Of a stretch of DNA of 64,000 nt, positions 54,901-61,674 are shown in pieces. The stretch's first letter is position 1; every line of letters starts with the position of its first letter. Under the pieces are notes generated by a model. That model was not told the DNA's origin and ran no database searches. It saw only the letters and a program-made list of their open reading frames with translations. Source of the stretch: Hyposmocoma kahamanoa. Lineage: Eukaryota; Arthropoda; Insecta; Lepidoptera; Cosmopterigidae. Both the position numbers and the translations under genes were made by a program. The DNA lies in assembly GCF_003589595.1 (NCBI RefSeq), contig NW_020654289.1, positions 987,076 through 1,051,075 on the forward strand, read 5' to 3'.

Positions 54901-57563
54901 TCAACTAAGATATCACTGCTCTTGTCTGTATCTGTACTAGTTTTTACCATATTAATAAAATAATTTTTCTGTTTCAGATTTTGGTTTAGCCAAAGAATAT
55001 ATAGACTTAGAGACAAACAAACATATCCCTTACCGGGAGCACAAGTCACTCACTGGGACCGCGAGATACATGTCAATAAATACACATTTAGGAAAAGGTA
55101 CTATTTTTTATCTACATTCACATTGTTTTCTAATATTTAACCGCATTGATTCTATACATTGTGCATCTACGGTGAAACAGACTTTACTGCAAAATGTGAA
55201 AATGACAAGAATTAAATGTATGCGCAAAAACAGAGACACGTTATGCGTTTTAACTCTGTGTTCTGTAAGTTGTTGCAAATGTAAGTCACTGTTTCAGAGA
55301 AGGTGCGAGCGACCTAATTTTGAACAAAAAATGTTAGTCAATTTTGAAAAGTGCTATAAATAATTTTTAATAATTTTGTGTGAAATTTAGAATTTTAAAG
55401 ACCCAAAAAACAATAAAATTCGTGCAGTCAAGTGAGCAAACTTGACGCCTTGGACCGTTCTTATTGTATGCGGTATAGAGTTCAATTTAAACCTTAAAGC
55501 GTGAATCACACTGACAGAGGGTGCGAGTCGGGCTCGCGTCGGGTCGGGTGAGCACGGCCGGGGTGATTTCGTGTGTTTATATGGACGACAACACACCATC
55601 CACGGTCACGGGACGAGCGCAGGTTGATGTGTTGTCGGCTGACAGCCGTGTATTTAAATGGTTATTTAAATACACGGAATTACACCCGCTGTGCTCCCGA
55701 CCTGTTACGCGCCCGATCCGCACCTGTTCTCTTTGTTTCATGCTCAATTGTCAAATTTGAAGTGCTCTTGTCCTTGTACACGTACTGTCATAAAATATTA
55801 ACCCACAAGATAAACGTTACTTAGAAGCAAGCAAGGAAATACCTTTAAAGTGTACTCATATTCATCATACGAAATGAAGGGACGAACAAGTCGTGCGTCT
55901 GGTGGCAAGAGACGCGTCTACTCATAACTGTTGCAGTGCAAACCGAACTTTAATCTGATCATAGTATTTCCATAACGCAGATAGAACTAAACAGCAACGC
56001 CTAAAACTTCGGCTTTCTCGCTTGCCCAATTTCAGTTTCATGCAAAACTTAATGAAGGATTTATTACCCATTTATAACCATATTATAAACCATAATCAAT
56101 TATAAAAAAAAAACAAAATAATAGAAAACAAAATCAAAGAACTTGAATCAAAGATCATGAAATAAAAAATAAATAAATTTAACATTTGGGATGGGCAAAT
56201 ACATAGCCCTCGCTGTTATTCTGCCATAGCTTCTGACAGTATTGAATACAGCTAACAAAATATATATTTTGGCACAAATATTTGACTGTTAAATGCAAGT
56301 ATTAATAATTTACACATACATAAAGCACTGAATTACGGATATAAGTGAAATAATTACATTTAATTTAAAGCAAAATAACAATATAATGTTTTATGTTTCA
56401 GAACAATCTAGACGCGACGACCTAGAGGCTCTCGGGCATATGTTTATGTATTTTTTACGTGGTTCCTTACCCTGGCAGGGTTTAAAAGCTGATACACTCA
56501 AAGAAAGATACCAAAAAATTGGTGACACCAAACGGGCAACACCCATTGAGGTATGTAACATGTTAATGAAAATTAACACAATAAATGTCTAAGGCAATTT
56601 CTGGATTGTGCTTTTGATCGGACGAATAGATCATTTATGTCAATCTATCATGGTTTATAACAGTCTTAGTAAGTACATTTTTTATATTAGGGTTCGCATG
56701 ACACAATAGAAAATAGTATTATAAATACTATTAAAAAGATAACTAAATATATAAATTGTTAATAGGTAAATGCCAGAGTCACCATGTGTATAAGAAAAAA
56801 TGAACAAAGTTTATTCTTCTATGTTGTTTATAATGTTGGAAAGTGTAAAGAGAATTGATAGGTGGAATTGATTGATTCATTGAGAATTGATTAATGAAAC
56901 TTTGATAAGTTTCTCACAGGTGGCCCTAACGGCAACAAAAAACCGTTTAACGTTCACAAAGTTTACAAATATCTGCAACAAGCACATGGAGAAATTCATA
57001 AGCTTTGCTGAATCTGTAGTTTAGTCGAGCCAGTGGCCCTGGTATGGCAACAAACGTTGGTTCGAACCCAGTTATGTTAGTAATGAGAATGATAAGGTGG
57101 AAAAATACGCCATTAGAATTTAAGTTGAAACAAACGGCTCGAACTTGCGGCTTTCGGTCGTCGATGCTGGTGTTGTTTTTATCTGCCGACCCAAAAGTGA
57201 TTGTTGGTGTCAAAGATCGAGCTATGGGTAGTTTGGGATTTGCTTTTAGTGCTAACTGCCTCCGTGGTCGAACGGTCGCCACGCTGATCTGCCACGCAGA
57301 GGTCTCGGCCGGCAGTGCTACTTCTGCGTGCACCATTTGTCGGCCCAAGTGCATAGTTAGCCCCTGCAGTTGCCCAGAGACGCCTTGTGCAGGTGCTGTG
57401 CGAGGGGCACCCCGAGGAGCTGGCCACGTACCTGCGCTACGTGCGCCGGCTGGACTTCTTCGAGACGCCGGACTACGACCAGCTGCGGCGCATGTTCCGC
57501 GACCTGTTCGAGCGGCGCGGCTACGTGGACGACGGCGAGTTCGACTGGACCGGCAAGACCATG
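31208..57563 (+). CDS. gish: Casein kinase I gamma (gilgamesh/CSNK1G type), kinase-domain exons
   Basis: Exons: 31208-31368, 46560-46670, one of 51832-51983 or 52583-52746, 53670-53784, 54978-55097, 56402-56550 and 57393-57563. All junctions carry AG/GT and agree in phase. Domain order: Gly-rich loop GCGNFGE, VAIK lysine, [16 protein letters not shown], catalytic [11 protein letters not shown] split across an intron, then [20 protein letters not shown] and [10 protein letters not shown], which mark casein kinase I. The [20 protein letters not shown] segment, [18 protein letters not shown] and [11 protein letters not shown] distinguish the gamma class from alpha and delta/epsilon. Known role: membrane-anchored Ser/Thr kinase acting in Wnt co-receptor phosphorylation and, in flies, glial migration. 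The tail exons with the palmitoylation-type C-terminus are not in view. Start used: ATG at 31257, or an upstream exon through the acceptor at 31207. Confidence 0.95.
31369..32300 (+). other. Kinase intron 1, first part, nothing recognised
   Basis: AT-rich intronic sequence; contains an imperfect inverted pair TTTTCATGAATTTCCTG / CAGGAATTTCATGAAAA at about 31979-32020. Confidence 0.45.
32305..32420 (+). mobile_element. Retroelement tail family N1, 3' end
   Basis: AGATCTTTGCGATTTAAAGC, ACAGGCGTGTAGCTTACCAT, GACTTGTTCGTCCCGTCACT and ATTATAAAAAAA. Confidence 0.8.
32931..32954. repeat. (ATTC)n microsatellite
   Basis: Six ATTC units in TTCATTCATTCATTCATTCA. Confidence 0.85.
33593..33642. repeat. 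Tandem duplication, 25-bp period
   Basis: TTTGCCCTCTTCCACTCGTA then TCAG occurs twice back to back. Confidence 0.85.
33945..34330 (-). mobile_element. Degenerate non-LTR retrotransposon 3' end
   Basis: Minus-strand pieces [44 protein letters not shown] and [13 protein letters not shown] in successive frames match the order of the C-terminal region of insect endonuclease-reverse transcriptase ORFs. At least two frameshifts and stops are present. Confidence 0.65.
34450..34690 (+). mobile_element. SINE family S4, body and tail, sense
   Basis: GTGAGTTCGAATTCGGGCTC (B box), TTATGTGCGAAATTTACCAT, GGAAAACATCGCATCGTGAC and CCAGCGGTGGGACTTATAAA then TGGGTTAATGA. Confidence 0.75.
34700..36190. other. 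Kinase intron 1, nothing recognised
   Basis: No shared repeat or coding frame with family signature; small GC-richer stretch at 34980-35030. Confidence 0.4.
36195..36380 (-). repeat. Three-copy repeat family, antisense copy
   Basis: Minus strand reads CTTCGAAATTTTACAAGAAA, ACCACTGTATTCGATAGGTA, AAGTATACGATATAAATTTT and TCGAATGGCTTTAA. Confidence 0.7.
36830..37290. pseudogene. Mariner-like transposase relic rearranged as an inverted pair
   Basis: The plus strand at 37065-37275 reads transposase C-terminus: [28 protein letters not shown] and [10 protein letters not shown], a DD(x)D/E WPPRSPDLTPLDFFLWG-type block. The minus strand at 36955-36880 reads the segment just before it ([13 protein letters not shown]). 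Both arms share CACAGCC(A/G)CC(A/G)AAACAATG then AATTTA, in opposite orientation about 165 bp apart, so part of the gene is duplicated in inversion. Frameshifts lie in both arms. Confidence 0.7.
37291..38333. other. Kinase intron 1, nothing recognised
   Basis: AT-rich; includes short AATTGAATTGAATTAAATTG runs at 37633-37660. Confidence 0.4.
38340..38810 (-). mobile_element. Degenerate non-LTR retrotransposon 3' end
   Basis: Minus-strand frame [20 protein letters not shown] then [10 protein letters not shown] follows the typical (R/K)WAGHVxRMxDxRWxxxxxEW pattern near the C-terminus of RTE-like ORFs. The arginine-rich GRPxxRW motif that follows is corrupted. Confidence 0.6.
39625..39850 (+). 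mobile_element. tRNA-derived SINE, family S5
   Basis: Head GACGACCTCCATAGTCGGGT; tail GTCTGGGTTTTTGTGGTACC, GATTTCCATAACACAAGTGC and TTTAGCTACTTACTTTGGGA, an ending I recall as common in moth and butterfly genomes. Single copy here. Confidence 0.65.
39989..40135 (+). mobile_element. tRNA-derived SINE family S2
   Basis: ACCTCGGTAACTCCGCGGTT head, CCCGGGTTCGGTTCCAGGTA B box, GACCAATTTGGCAA and TTTTGGTCCTGGTCTGAGTG. Confidence 0.75.
40139..40345 (+). repeat. Insect interspersed repeat (ACTAGCTGGTGGCCGCG type)
   Basis: ACTAGCTGGTGGCCGCGATT, a GTCTATGTCCTTCTCCTAGG block and CTCTATACCAAAATTCATCA are the recurring landmarks of a repeat I recall as common in Lepidoptera. Confidence 0.5.
40378..40455. 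repeat. 26-bp inverted repeat with 26-bp loop
   Basis: Arms 40378-40403 and 40430-40455 are complementary with one mismatch; each contains GCATTAATTGCATGCAGTC. The motif (G)ACTGCATGAAGT(C/T)G recurs in and around the loop (40411, 40475). Confidence 0.9.
40520..41312. other. Kinase intron 1, nothing recognised
   Basis: No coding frame or shared repeat noticed. Confidence 0.4.
41320..41528 (+). mobile_element. Retroelement tail family N1
   Basis: GAGCTCCTTGTGAAGGAGTG to GACTTGTTCGTCCCGCCACT and a poly-A; the middle is shortened. Confidence 0.8.
41640..41715 (+). mobile_element. SINE/LINE tail of family S4, sense
   Basis: GAGAGGAGACTTGTGCTCAG, CATTGGGGCGTATAAAAGGG and TTGATGATGATGATA. Confidence 0.6.
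41720..43420. other. Kinase intron 1, nothing recognised
   Basis: Contains a short local repeat of TTTGGCAGATT(T) around 42840-42950 and an (AAT)n run at 43299-43312; otherwise featureless. Confidence 0.4.
43425..43605 (-). mobile_element. SINE family S3
   Basis: Plus-strand landmarks: TGATATTCAATTATTTTTTG, AATTACTCCACTAGTTTG, TTTGATCCGGTTAGATTCGA and CCAACTAAACCACGGGACGA. The tRNA-like head has more substitutions than the 10500 copy. Confidence 0.7.
43610..44570. other. Kinase intron 1, nothing recognised
   Basis: AT-rich, no shared repeat. Confidence 0.4.
44572..44870 (-). mobile_element. Retroelement tail family N1, near full length, antisense
   Basis: Plus strand: TTTTTTTTTATAATAACTTA, GTGGCGCGATGAACAAGTCG, TGCCTGTAATTTCACCAGCA, ACGCAGTAATGCTCACACTA and TTCACAAGGAGTTCTACGGC. 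Confidence 0.85.
45484..45620. mobile_element. Foldback MITE, GAAACAATTACTGTC family, decayed
   Basis: CCTGTCAAATAAGCAATACT left, AAGTATGAAGCTTCATTCGC centre, and TTGTTTCGGCCGGAGAGAAG then ACCACGGGGTC right. Confidence 0.6.
45690..45835 (+). repeat. Interspersed repeat family R5, fragment
   Basis: TGTGACCGATTTTGATGATT, TTTTTTTGTTCGAAAGAGGG and AAAACTTGGCAAATAGATAT, abutting an N1 copy. Confidence 0.5.
45837..46122 (+). mobile_element. Retroelement tail family N1, near full length
   Basis: GAGCTCCTTGTGAAAGAAAT, AGCAGTAATGTGAGTGTTAC, GTGAAATTACAGGCACATGG and TTAGTATTATAAAAAAAAAA. Lies about 440 bp upstream of the second kinase exon. Confidence 0.85.
46560..46670 (+). CDS. gish: gish exon 2 (ATP-site lysine, EYRFYK)
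   Basis: Acceptor GTGGTTTCAG; two bases complete the Gly codon, then [20 protein letters not shown] and [16 protein letters not shown]. Donor G then GTAAGT leaves one base. The VAIK lysine is the ATP-anchoring residue. The [11 protein letters not shown] segment is a casein kinase I hallmark. Confidence 0.97.
46941..47114. repeat. (TA)n microsatellite spanning a 100-N gap
   Basis: TA repeats on both sides of N at 46969-47068. The round 100-N length suggests a gap of unknown size. Confidence 0.95.
47124..48870 (-). mobile_element. Tc1-like DNA transposon with double-repeat (IR/DR) ends
   Basis: Terminal inverted repeats GTGATGGTCGTATAATTAGA (left, 47124) and GTGGTGGTCGTTTAATTAGA (right end, reverse complement), extending to AAACACT, about 27 bp. 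TA precedes the left end; the right flank is TG, a likely mutated TA. A second TAATTAGAAACA copy lies inside each end (47344-47356 and, inverted, about 48628-48640), giving two motif copies per end about 210 bp apart, as in Sleeping Beauty-type IR/DR elements. It inserted between TA and TG microsatellites in kinase intron 2. Confidence 0.9.
47460..48487 (-). pseudogene. Tc1-type DD34E transposase, broken
   Basis: Begins [15 protein letters not shown] with a paired-like helix-turn-helix ([33 protein letters not shown] linker). The catalytic core has the first Asp in VLFSDEMK, the second in [11 protein letters not shown] and Glu in DLNPIENLW; 34 residues separate the second Asp (of HD) and the Glu. 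Two lesions are visible: a one-base frameshift near 48100, after LLTN, and a TAA stop at about 47517-47519, after KKCMTLIE. Beyond the stop, [18 protein letters not shown] continues in frame to the natural end at 47460. The catalytic residues are intact, so loss of function looks recent. Confidence 0.92.
48872..48902. repeat. (TG)n microsatellite
   Basis: About fifteen TG units abutting the right end of the Tc1 element. Confidence 0.9.
48903..50495. other. Kinase intron 2, nothing recognised except poly-G
   Basis: Holds a run of 20 G at 49267-49286 and a short imperfect inverted repeat near it. No coding frame with family signature. Confidence 0.45.
50500..50690 (-). mobile_element. SINE family S3
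   Basis: AATACAAAGATCGAACACTT, AACCGGCTGGATGCGAACTA, TATGCCAACTAAGCCACAAA and AATTTTTCTATGTGCTTGTT, matching 10500-10795 in order. Confidence 0.7.
50700..51375. other. Kinase intron 2, nothing recognised
   Basis: AT-rich; no shared repeat identified. Confidence 0.4.
51378..51470. mobile_element. Short imperfect foldback MITE
   Basis: Left AAACCCGTCACACACGAGAG and right CTCTCGTGTATGGCAGGATT are imperfect inverted repeats, with (A/G)CTCTCGTGT shared exactly apart from one base. Confidence 0.6.
51485..51782. mobile_element. Foldback MITE abutting alternative exon 3a
   Basis: Left TGTACACGGCATATTTTTTT...GATGACGCGCGTT; right end reverse complement GTGCACACGGCGTTTTTTTT...TACGCGTAGATGACGCGCGT. 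The arms are about 60 bp. The element ends about 50 bp upstream of the exon 3a acceptor at 51831. Confidence 0.75.
51832..51983 (+). CDS. gish: gish alternative exon 3a
   Basis: Acceptor ATTTACCCAG; with the base left by exon 2 it reads [20 protein letters not shown], then [20 protein letters not shown] and [11 protein letters not shown]; donor GTAAGT. 51 codons. It encodes the strand-hinge-helix D part of the kinase domain. The version with LGTCGGRYN resembles an alternative isoform I recall for Drosophila gish. Confidence 0.93.
51984..52582 (+). other. Intron between alternative exons 3a and 3b
   Basis: 599 bp. Too long for simple steric exclusion of the two exons. No third exon copy was found. 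The 3' part ends in a strong pyrimidine tract (CGTCTCTCCTTCCTCGTCCC). Confidence 0.7.
52583..52746 (+). CDS. gish: gish alternative exon 3b
   Basis: Acceptor TTTCCACTTTAG; with the exon 2 base it reads [20 protein letters not shown], then [20 protein letters not shown] and [15 protein letters not shown]; donor GTACGT. 55 codons, four more than 3a, all in the loop before EGIP. The [11 protein letters not shown] form matches the constitutive sequence of vertebrate CSNK1G, so this is the ancestral-type version. Confidence 0.95.
52899..53143. mobile_element. 245-bp full foldback MITE with TA target duplication
   Basis: The two halves are inverted copies for about 115 bp each: AAGGCTGATTTACGTTACAT...GGGCCGTGCT, and on the other strand AAGGCTCACGTTACATCGTA...GGGCCGTGCT. 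Both continue through GGCCGTGGCAC and TATGCTTTT. TA flanks both ends (52897-52898 and 53144-53145), as for Tc1/mariner-mobilised elements. Lies in kinase intron 3. Confidence 0.92.
53670..53784 (+). CDS. gish: gish exon 4 (catalytic loop)
   Basis: Acceptor [31 protein letters not shown] then [18 protein letters not shown], and one base of the DFG Asp codon before GTAAGT. The catalytic Asp and Lys of YRDVKPEN are intact. The codon for the DFG Asp is split by the intron. Confidence 0.97.
54130..54205 (-). mobile_element. tRNA-like SINE head, antisense
   Basis: Minus strand: AGCGGTTATAGCCTAGTGGG and GAAGCCGACGAATCGAATCC. Confidence 0.6.
54226..54545. mobile_element. Two family N1 copies in opposite orientation, tails together
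   Basis: 54226-54345 is a sense copy (GAGCTCCTTGTGAAAGAGTG to ACCAGACGCACGACTTATAC). 54350-54545 is an antisense copy (CAGTGCCACTCAGAGCTTTA to ATTACTGCTTAGAGGTAGAA). They face tail to tail inside kinase intron 4. Confidence 0.75.
54978..55097 (+). CDS. gish: gish exon 5 (DFG and activation segment)
   Basis: Acceptor CTGTTTCAG; two bases complete Asp, then [39 protein letters not shown] and one base of Glu before [20 protein letters not shown] replaces the APE motif of other kinases, as expected in casein kinase I. Confidence 0.97.
55505..55735. mobile_element. Foldback MITE with central 14-bp perfect hairpin
   Basis: Outer arms GGGTGCGAGTCGGGCTCGCG and, inverted, GGTGCGGATCGGGCGCGTAA; inner GAGCACGGCCGGGGTGATTT matches inverted GAGCACAGCGGGTGTAATTC. 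A perfect 14-bp hairpin (CCGTGTATTTAAAT, loop GGTT) sits at 55646-55677. Lies in kinase intron 5. Confidence 0.7.
55870..55945 (-). mobile_element. Retroelement tail family N1, 3'-end fragment, antisense
   Basis: AATGAAGGGACGAACAAGTC then GTGCGTCTGGTGGCAAGAGA and CATAACTGTTGCAGTGC. Confidence 0.65.
56402..56550 (+). CDS. gish: gish exon 6 (helix F, CK1 signature)
   Basis: Acceptor [51 protein letters not shown] and [10 protein letters not shown], donor GTATGT at a codon boundary. [18 protein letters not shown] is the gamma-class form of this segment. Confidence 0.97.
57020..57090 (+). mobile_element. Possible tRNA-derived SINE head
   Basis: CCAGTGGCCCTGGTATGGCA (A-box-like) and GTTGGTTCGAACCCAGTTAT (B box). 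Confidence 0.45.
57248..57310 (+). mobile_element. SINE family S1 head fragment
   Basis: CTGCCTCCGTGGTCGAACGG then TGCCACGCAGAGGTCTCGGC, about 85 bp upstream of kinase exon 7. Confidence 0.6.
57393..57563 (+). CDS. gish: gish exon 7 (end of kinase domain)
   Basis: Acceptor GCCTTGTGCAG; 57 codons: [57 protein letters not shown]; donor GTGAGT. This exon is much more GC-rich than the others (third positions almost all G or C). If the following intron were retained, the frame would run 21 more residues to a stop at 57624-57626. A TTTGTTTCAG acceptor at 57641-57650 would instead add VASH and a stop. Both alternatives are weak; the usual longer C-terminal tail probably continues outside the window. 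Confidence 0.96.
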
Positions 57564-57626
57564 GTGAGTCCCCTCCCCGCCCCGCCCGCCGTCGTCGCTC
57601 CCCCGCGGCGCCTCCGCTCCTTCTAA

Positions 57627-58448
57627 AGCACCCTGCACGCTTTGTTTCAGGTCGCCTCTCACTGAAAGATATACCGACTAACGTTTTTTTAAACACTCGC
57701 TTCCATTCAAATTGTGAACGTTTCTTTAGTAGAGCGCCGCCGTTGACGCGACCTTACGCGGAAGTTTTTTTAAATTTGTAACATCCGAGCCGTTCAATTT
57801 TGTTAATTCTTTTTAACAAAGCGTAAGTCCTCGTAACGGTCGCGGATCCTCGCCCTCCCCTGACGCACACGACCACGGACGGGTTTTATGGTTAACATTG
57901 TTCAAGTGCACGGCGATGACGCTTCCGTGTGTGTAACGAGCTTCGTGGTTAAACTGCGCATTTTTTAGTGTATTTAGCATTCTTTTTAACTTTTTTGGCA
58001 ACCACCGTGTTAACAAACTCTTTCTTTCTTTGTCAAGGTACTTAAATTTTACCATTTATACATTTAACAAGTACGCATCGACGGTCTCAGCGAATTTAAC
58101 GAACGCTTCTGTTTCAAAGCGACAAATTTTTAGTTTTATTTTGTAATTTCTTTTTGCTTATCGCTCGCATGAAATATTATTTTCTTAAAAACAGAAATTA
58201 GTTTGTCCTGTGACATTTATACACTGCAACGCGTCGAAAATAACTGCATGACGCATTTCGTAAAACTATAGCGAAAATGTCTTTCAAACCAATCTCAATT
58301 ATCTGGTATGGCTTGGAAAAACTCTATTGACGACATTGACAATATAGTCGAACTCCACAGTACCAAATAACATTAGGGACAAGGCGGGCGGATTTCAATC
58401 ACGTAATTTATGCTAGATTGATTGATTATTCCCGACTTGCCCCTAGCT
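57627..58448 (+). other. Kinase intron or 3' flank, nothing recognised
   Basis: No exon matching the expected CK1-gamma tail was found. GC falls sharply after 57625. Confidence 0.4.
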
Positions 58449-58450
58449 TA

Positions 58451-58556
58451 AGGACCGATTTACACGAGCAATGTAATATAAAAATGCACCTTAGTCACAT
58501 TGACAAGTTTCAAAATGGAATTTCGTTCTAATTACTTAACTCGTGTAAACCGACCA
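58451..58556. mobile_element. 106-bp foldback MITE, TA flanked
   Basis: AGGACCGATTTACACGAG at the left and, inverted, TGGTCGGTTTACACGAG at the right; TA at 58449-58450 and 58557-58558. Confidence 0.75.
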
Positions 58557-58559
58557 TAA

Positions 58560-60180
58560 GAAAGCTTGTTTAAGGACAACTTCAAATTAGACGCTTGTAG
58601 AACACTGCGCGGCTGCTCCATAGCAAAACCTAGTAAGTGCTTTAGACAAAATTTGACAGGAGAGCCCAAAAACACAAATCAAGTTCGCCCTTTTACTTTA
58701 TTGTAAAAAAAGTAATTAGGTAAGTAAGGTACGAATCAAAGAATATATTGTTGTGACAAAAATGATCACAACTTATATATTACACATTTTATACCTTTAA
58801 TAATTTTAAATATTTATTGTACATAAGTTACTGTAGCTGCCAGAATCAAACAAAAAAAACACAATATAATATAAGCATTTGCTAGGTTTATAGTTATTTT
58901 GCTAGGTATTTTGTTTAGTTATTGCATTAGACAATTTGGAATAAAATTTGATTTTGTTTGACGAAATTATTAAACAACTAATATTTTCAGAATCAGTAAA
59001 GTTCCACTATCCACTAATTGCCAATTCAAATACCTTGTAAGGCACTTTAAGTACTTGTCAACAAGTGTCAAATACTTGCTATATTTTGAATTGGTTGAAG
59101 GGCTTAAAAGATTTTTAGTTGGTCACTAACCAGACTAGATGTGCCTTACTAAGTTCTTAAATACTCGAAATATCTGATAAATTGTAGAATTTTGAAGTGG
59201 CTGTCACCGCTATTAAGTAAGTACTTATTATGGGAGTGATATTCCGCTAAATAAATATTTTCAAACAATTTGTACGCTACTAGGTTTTCGCACAATATTT
59301 AGAAGCGCAGCTGAAGCGCCACATCCGCGCTTCTACAAACGTCTAGTTTGAAGACGCCCTTAGTTTAAGTTACTTATGCAAGAACTTGCACGAGGACGCT
59401 GCACTCATGCCAGTTTTTGTAGCGAAAAACTTCAAAGTCCATGCAAATGTGAGCCAATGTCTTCATGCAAGTTCGTGGAATGGGAGCGCTGCTTGAGGTA
59501 TGCATTTTGTCAAAATATTATATTGCAAAAACTCACGCTACAAAAATGCGTCAAATCTGTAGTTTCAACATACAGTTTTGACATTATGCTTAAATGCTTT
59601 TTTATAAATAACACTTTGTGAAATCGACATCGATAAACTTCAACTACGACAAATCGTACAAAGATTTATGTTTGTCGATAGTATTGGCCTTCATCATCAT
59701 TTTACAAGGAAAATTCAGAGTGATTAAATACCAACGTTGAATAATTGCACCCCCTTATTCCGAATAGACGCCTCTGCTTAACTCACAAAATGTTAAACCT
59801 TATATTAAGTGTTACCTGGTTTAAGTTATTGAGTGTGCTCCCAGCCTCGTTGAGTTTATTCCACTTATTCCTATTTCGACTGTAAAACTTATATATATAT
59901 TTTTTATTTTTTGTTTATTACTCACCCAATAGGATTGTAATTAAAAACACTGTTCAATTGACGAATGGAATTTTGTATTAGACTATCCTTAGATTTCCTC
60001 GCTATTAGTAGAAATTACATATTTATTGTTTTATTTAATAAAATGTCTCCCCTGATCGTGTGTTTTTGTGTAGTTAGACGGGACTGTATCTGTTGCGAGT
60101 TTCTTTAAATTAAATTTAGCTTTAGGCTCTATAATGATTATAGTCAAGGTTTAAATGATCAAGATATTTACTTTTCTTGA
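58560..60180. other. No recognised gene or shared repeat
   Basis: 59270-59500 has locally repeated AACTTGCACGAGGACGCTGC-like and CAAGTTCGTGG pieces that may be a decayed foldback; an 81-codon frame (59376-59621) overlaps it and is probably chance. Confidence 0.4.
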
Positions 60181-60435
60181 TAATTCTCTGATATATGTCC
60201 GATAATTATCTGTGCTGAATAATTTCATGTCTTTAACTTTGGCATGCTTAAATATGCATAGTTTTGTCTTAAAATTTTGGCAAACAGTGAGAAAACGAAA
60301 TTAACACAAAAATAATTTTTTGGGAAAACGAATTTCTCAATTATTTGTGACACGTTTGATTTGATACGGCTCTGACACAAACACATGACAATATTTTGCT
60401 AGCATTTTATTGTTGCAATAAATTTTATAAATTTC

Positions 60436-60490
60436 AAGATAATTATCGTGATACTTATCATAATAATTATCAATGATAATTATCACTCCG
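60436..60490. repeat. Clustered GATAATTATC palindromes
   Basis: AGATAATTATCGTGATACTT, then CATAATAATTATCAATGATA and ATTATCAC, with a further CGATAATTATCTG at about 60200. Each GATAATTATC is self-complementary and contains two GATA cores. Confidence 0.7.
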
Positions 60491-61085
60491 AACCCTGATT
60501 TTTACCCTTAAACTCGGATATTGTTAGGTCTCATGTTTGCTTCATTATATAGGTACCATATTGTCTTCAATATAAAAACAAAAACTCAGCAACAGATTCG
60601 GAGCCATTTTTAGTAGTTTGTGAAATGTTGTTAGTGCTCAAGAAAATAATTTAACAAGGTAATTATGAATGTCACTCTTTGTTCTAATAATATTATGTTG
60701 CGTCATAAAACAATATATCGAGATGTCCAACGCAAAACACAAGAAAGTTGTGAATTTTTGTAACGTGGGAGTTAACTTATTATAATGTACTTTTCATAGT
60801 CTTTTCTATAATGAAAATCCAACAAACAGTTTTATGAGTATAGTACAGAAACTATTTATGTGCAAACCCGGTATATGACACCATTGAAAAGTACACTATG
60901 ACGAAATATATAACCCTTTTTACGAAAATTCACGTTTATAGTGTTTTACCTCAGACACCTAAACTTGGCAAACGAATGTACTCTATCTAAAGGGTCAAAA
61001 GTTCAATATTGTGTTAGCAACAACTATTGACTATAACATTAGTGTTGTTATTGAAAAAAATAAGTTCTTGGAAAATCCAGTCCAG

Positions 61086-61306
61086 GTGTTCGTTCAGGGA
61101 AATACTGCCACCTTACCCATTTCTGCCGCAAAGCAATAACGTGAAAGTTACTGCGTTCTGGTTTGGAAGGGTAAAGGTGCTAGTGAAATTACAGGCACCT
61201 GGGACTTGTCAACTTACGTCCCAGAGTGACGGGCGCACATGGATAGGCGTGTCGCTTTCCGCCAGACACAGCTTGTTCGTCCCGTCATTTCGTATTATAA
61301 AAGAAA
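61086..61306 (+). mobile_element. Retroelement tail family N1
   Basis: GTGTTCGTTCAGGGAAATAC, GGTGCTAGTGAAATTACAGG, CAGACACAGCTTGTTCGTCC and TTCGTATTATAAAAGAAA. Confidence 0.8.
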
Positions 61307-61477
61307 GTTACTCTAAATGCAAATGCGGTGGTTATCACAAGGAGGGCAGTATTCTCCGGTAGTTCTTCTTTCGTAAACAATATACCCAACACTTGGTTAT
61401 TTTTTATTCACTATATAGTCGTGGCTTGTACATTTAAATGTAGTTGTTCACATACAGTACAATACGATTAAATGTCG

Positions 61478-61655
61478 TTCACGAATTTTTTGTCGTTACG
61501 GGGCAGACTGTCGTGACAAAGGGAAGAGCTAGAACGACAGTCGTCTGACGATAAATAAAACGCAAATTAAACGAACGTTCACGACACAGTCACGACAGAT
61601 AGTCGTGATATGGGAAGAGACTAGACGCGACAGTCGTCCAAAGATAAATAAAACA
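61478..61655. repeat. Two-copy tandem repeat, about 90-95 bp
   Basis: CGTTCACGA...GACTGTCGTGACAAAGGGAA...CGACAGTCGTC...GATAAATAAAACG is followed by a second diverged copy. The motif (A)CGACAGTCGT is itself nearly palindromic. Confidence 0.8.
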
Positions 61656-61674
61656 TTACGACATAATGAGAACG

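Noticed and set aside
56947..57781. 249-codon minus-strand and 245-codon plus-strand open frames around kinase exon 7
   Set aside because: Both are shadows created by the GC-rich exon; the true kinase frame is bounded by splice sites at 57393 and 57563.
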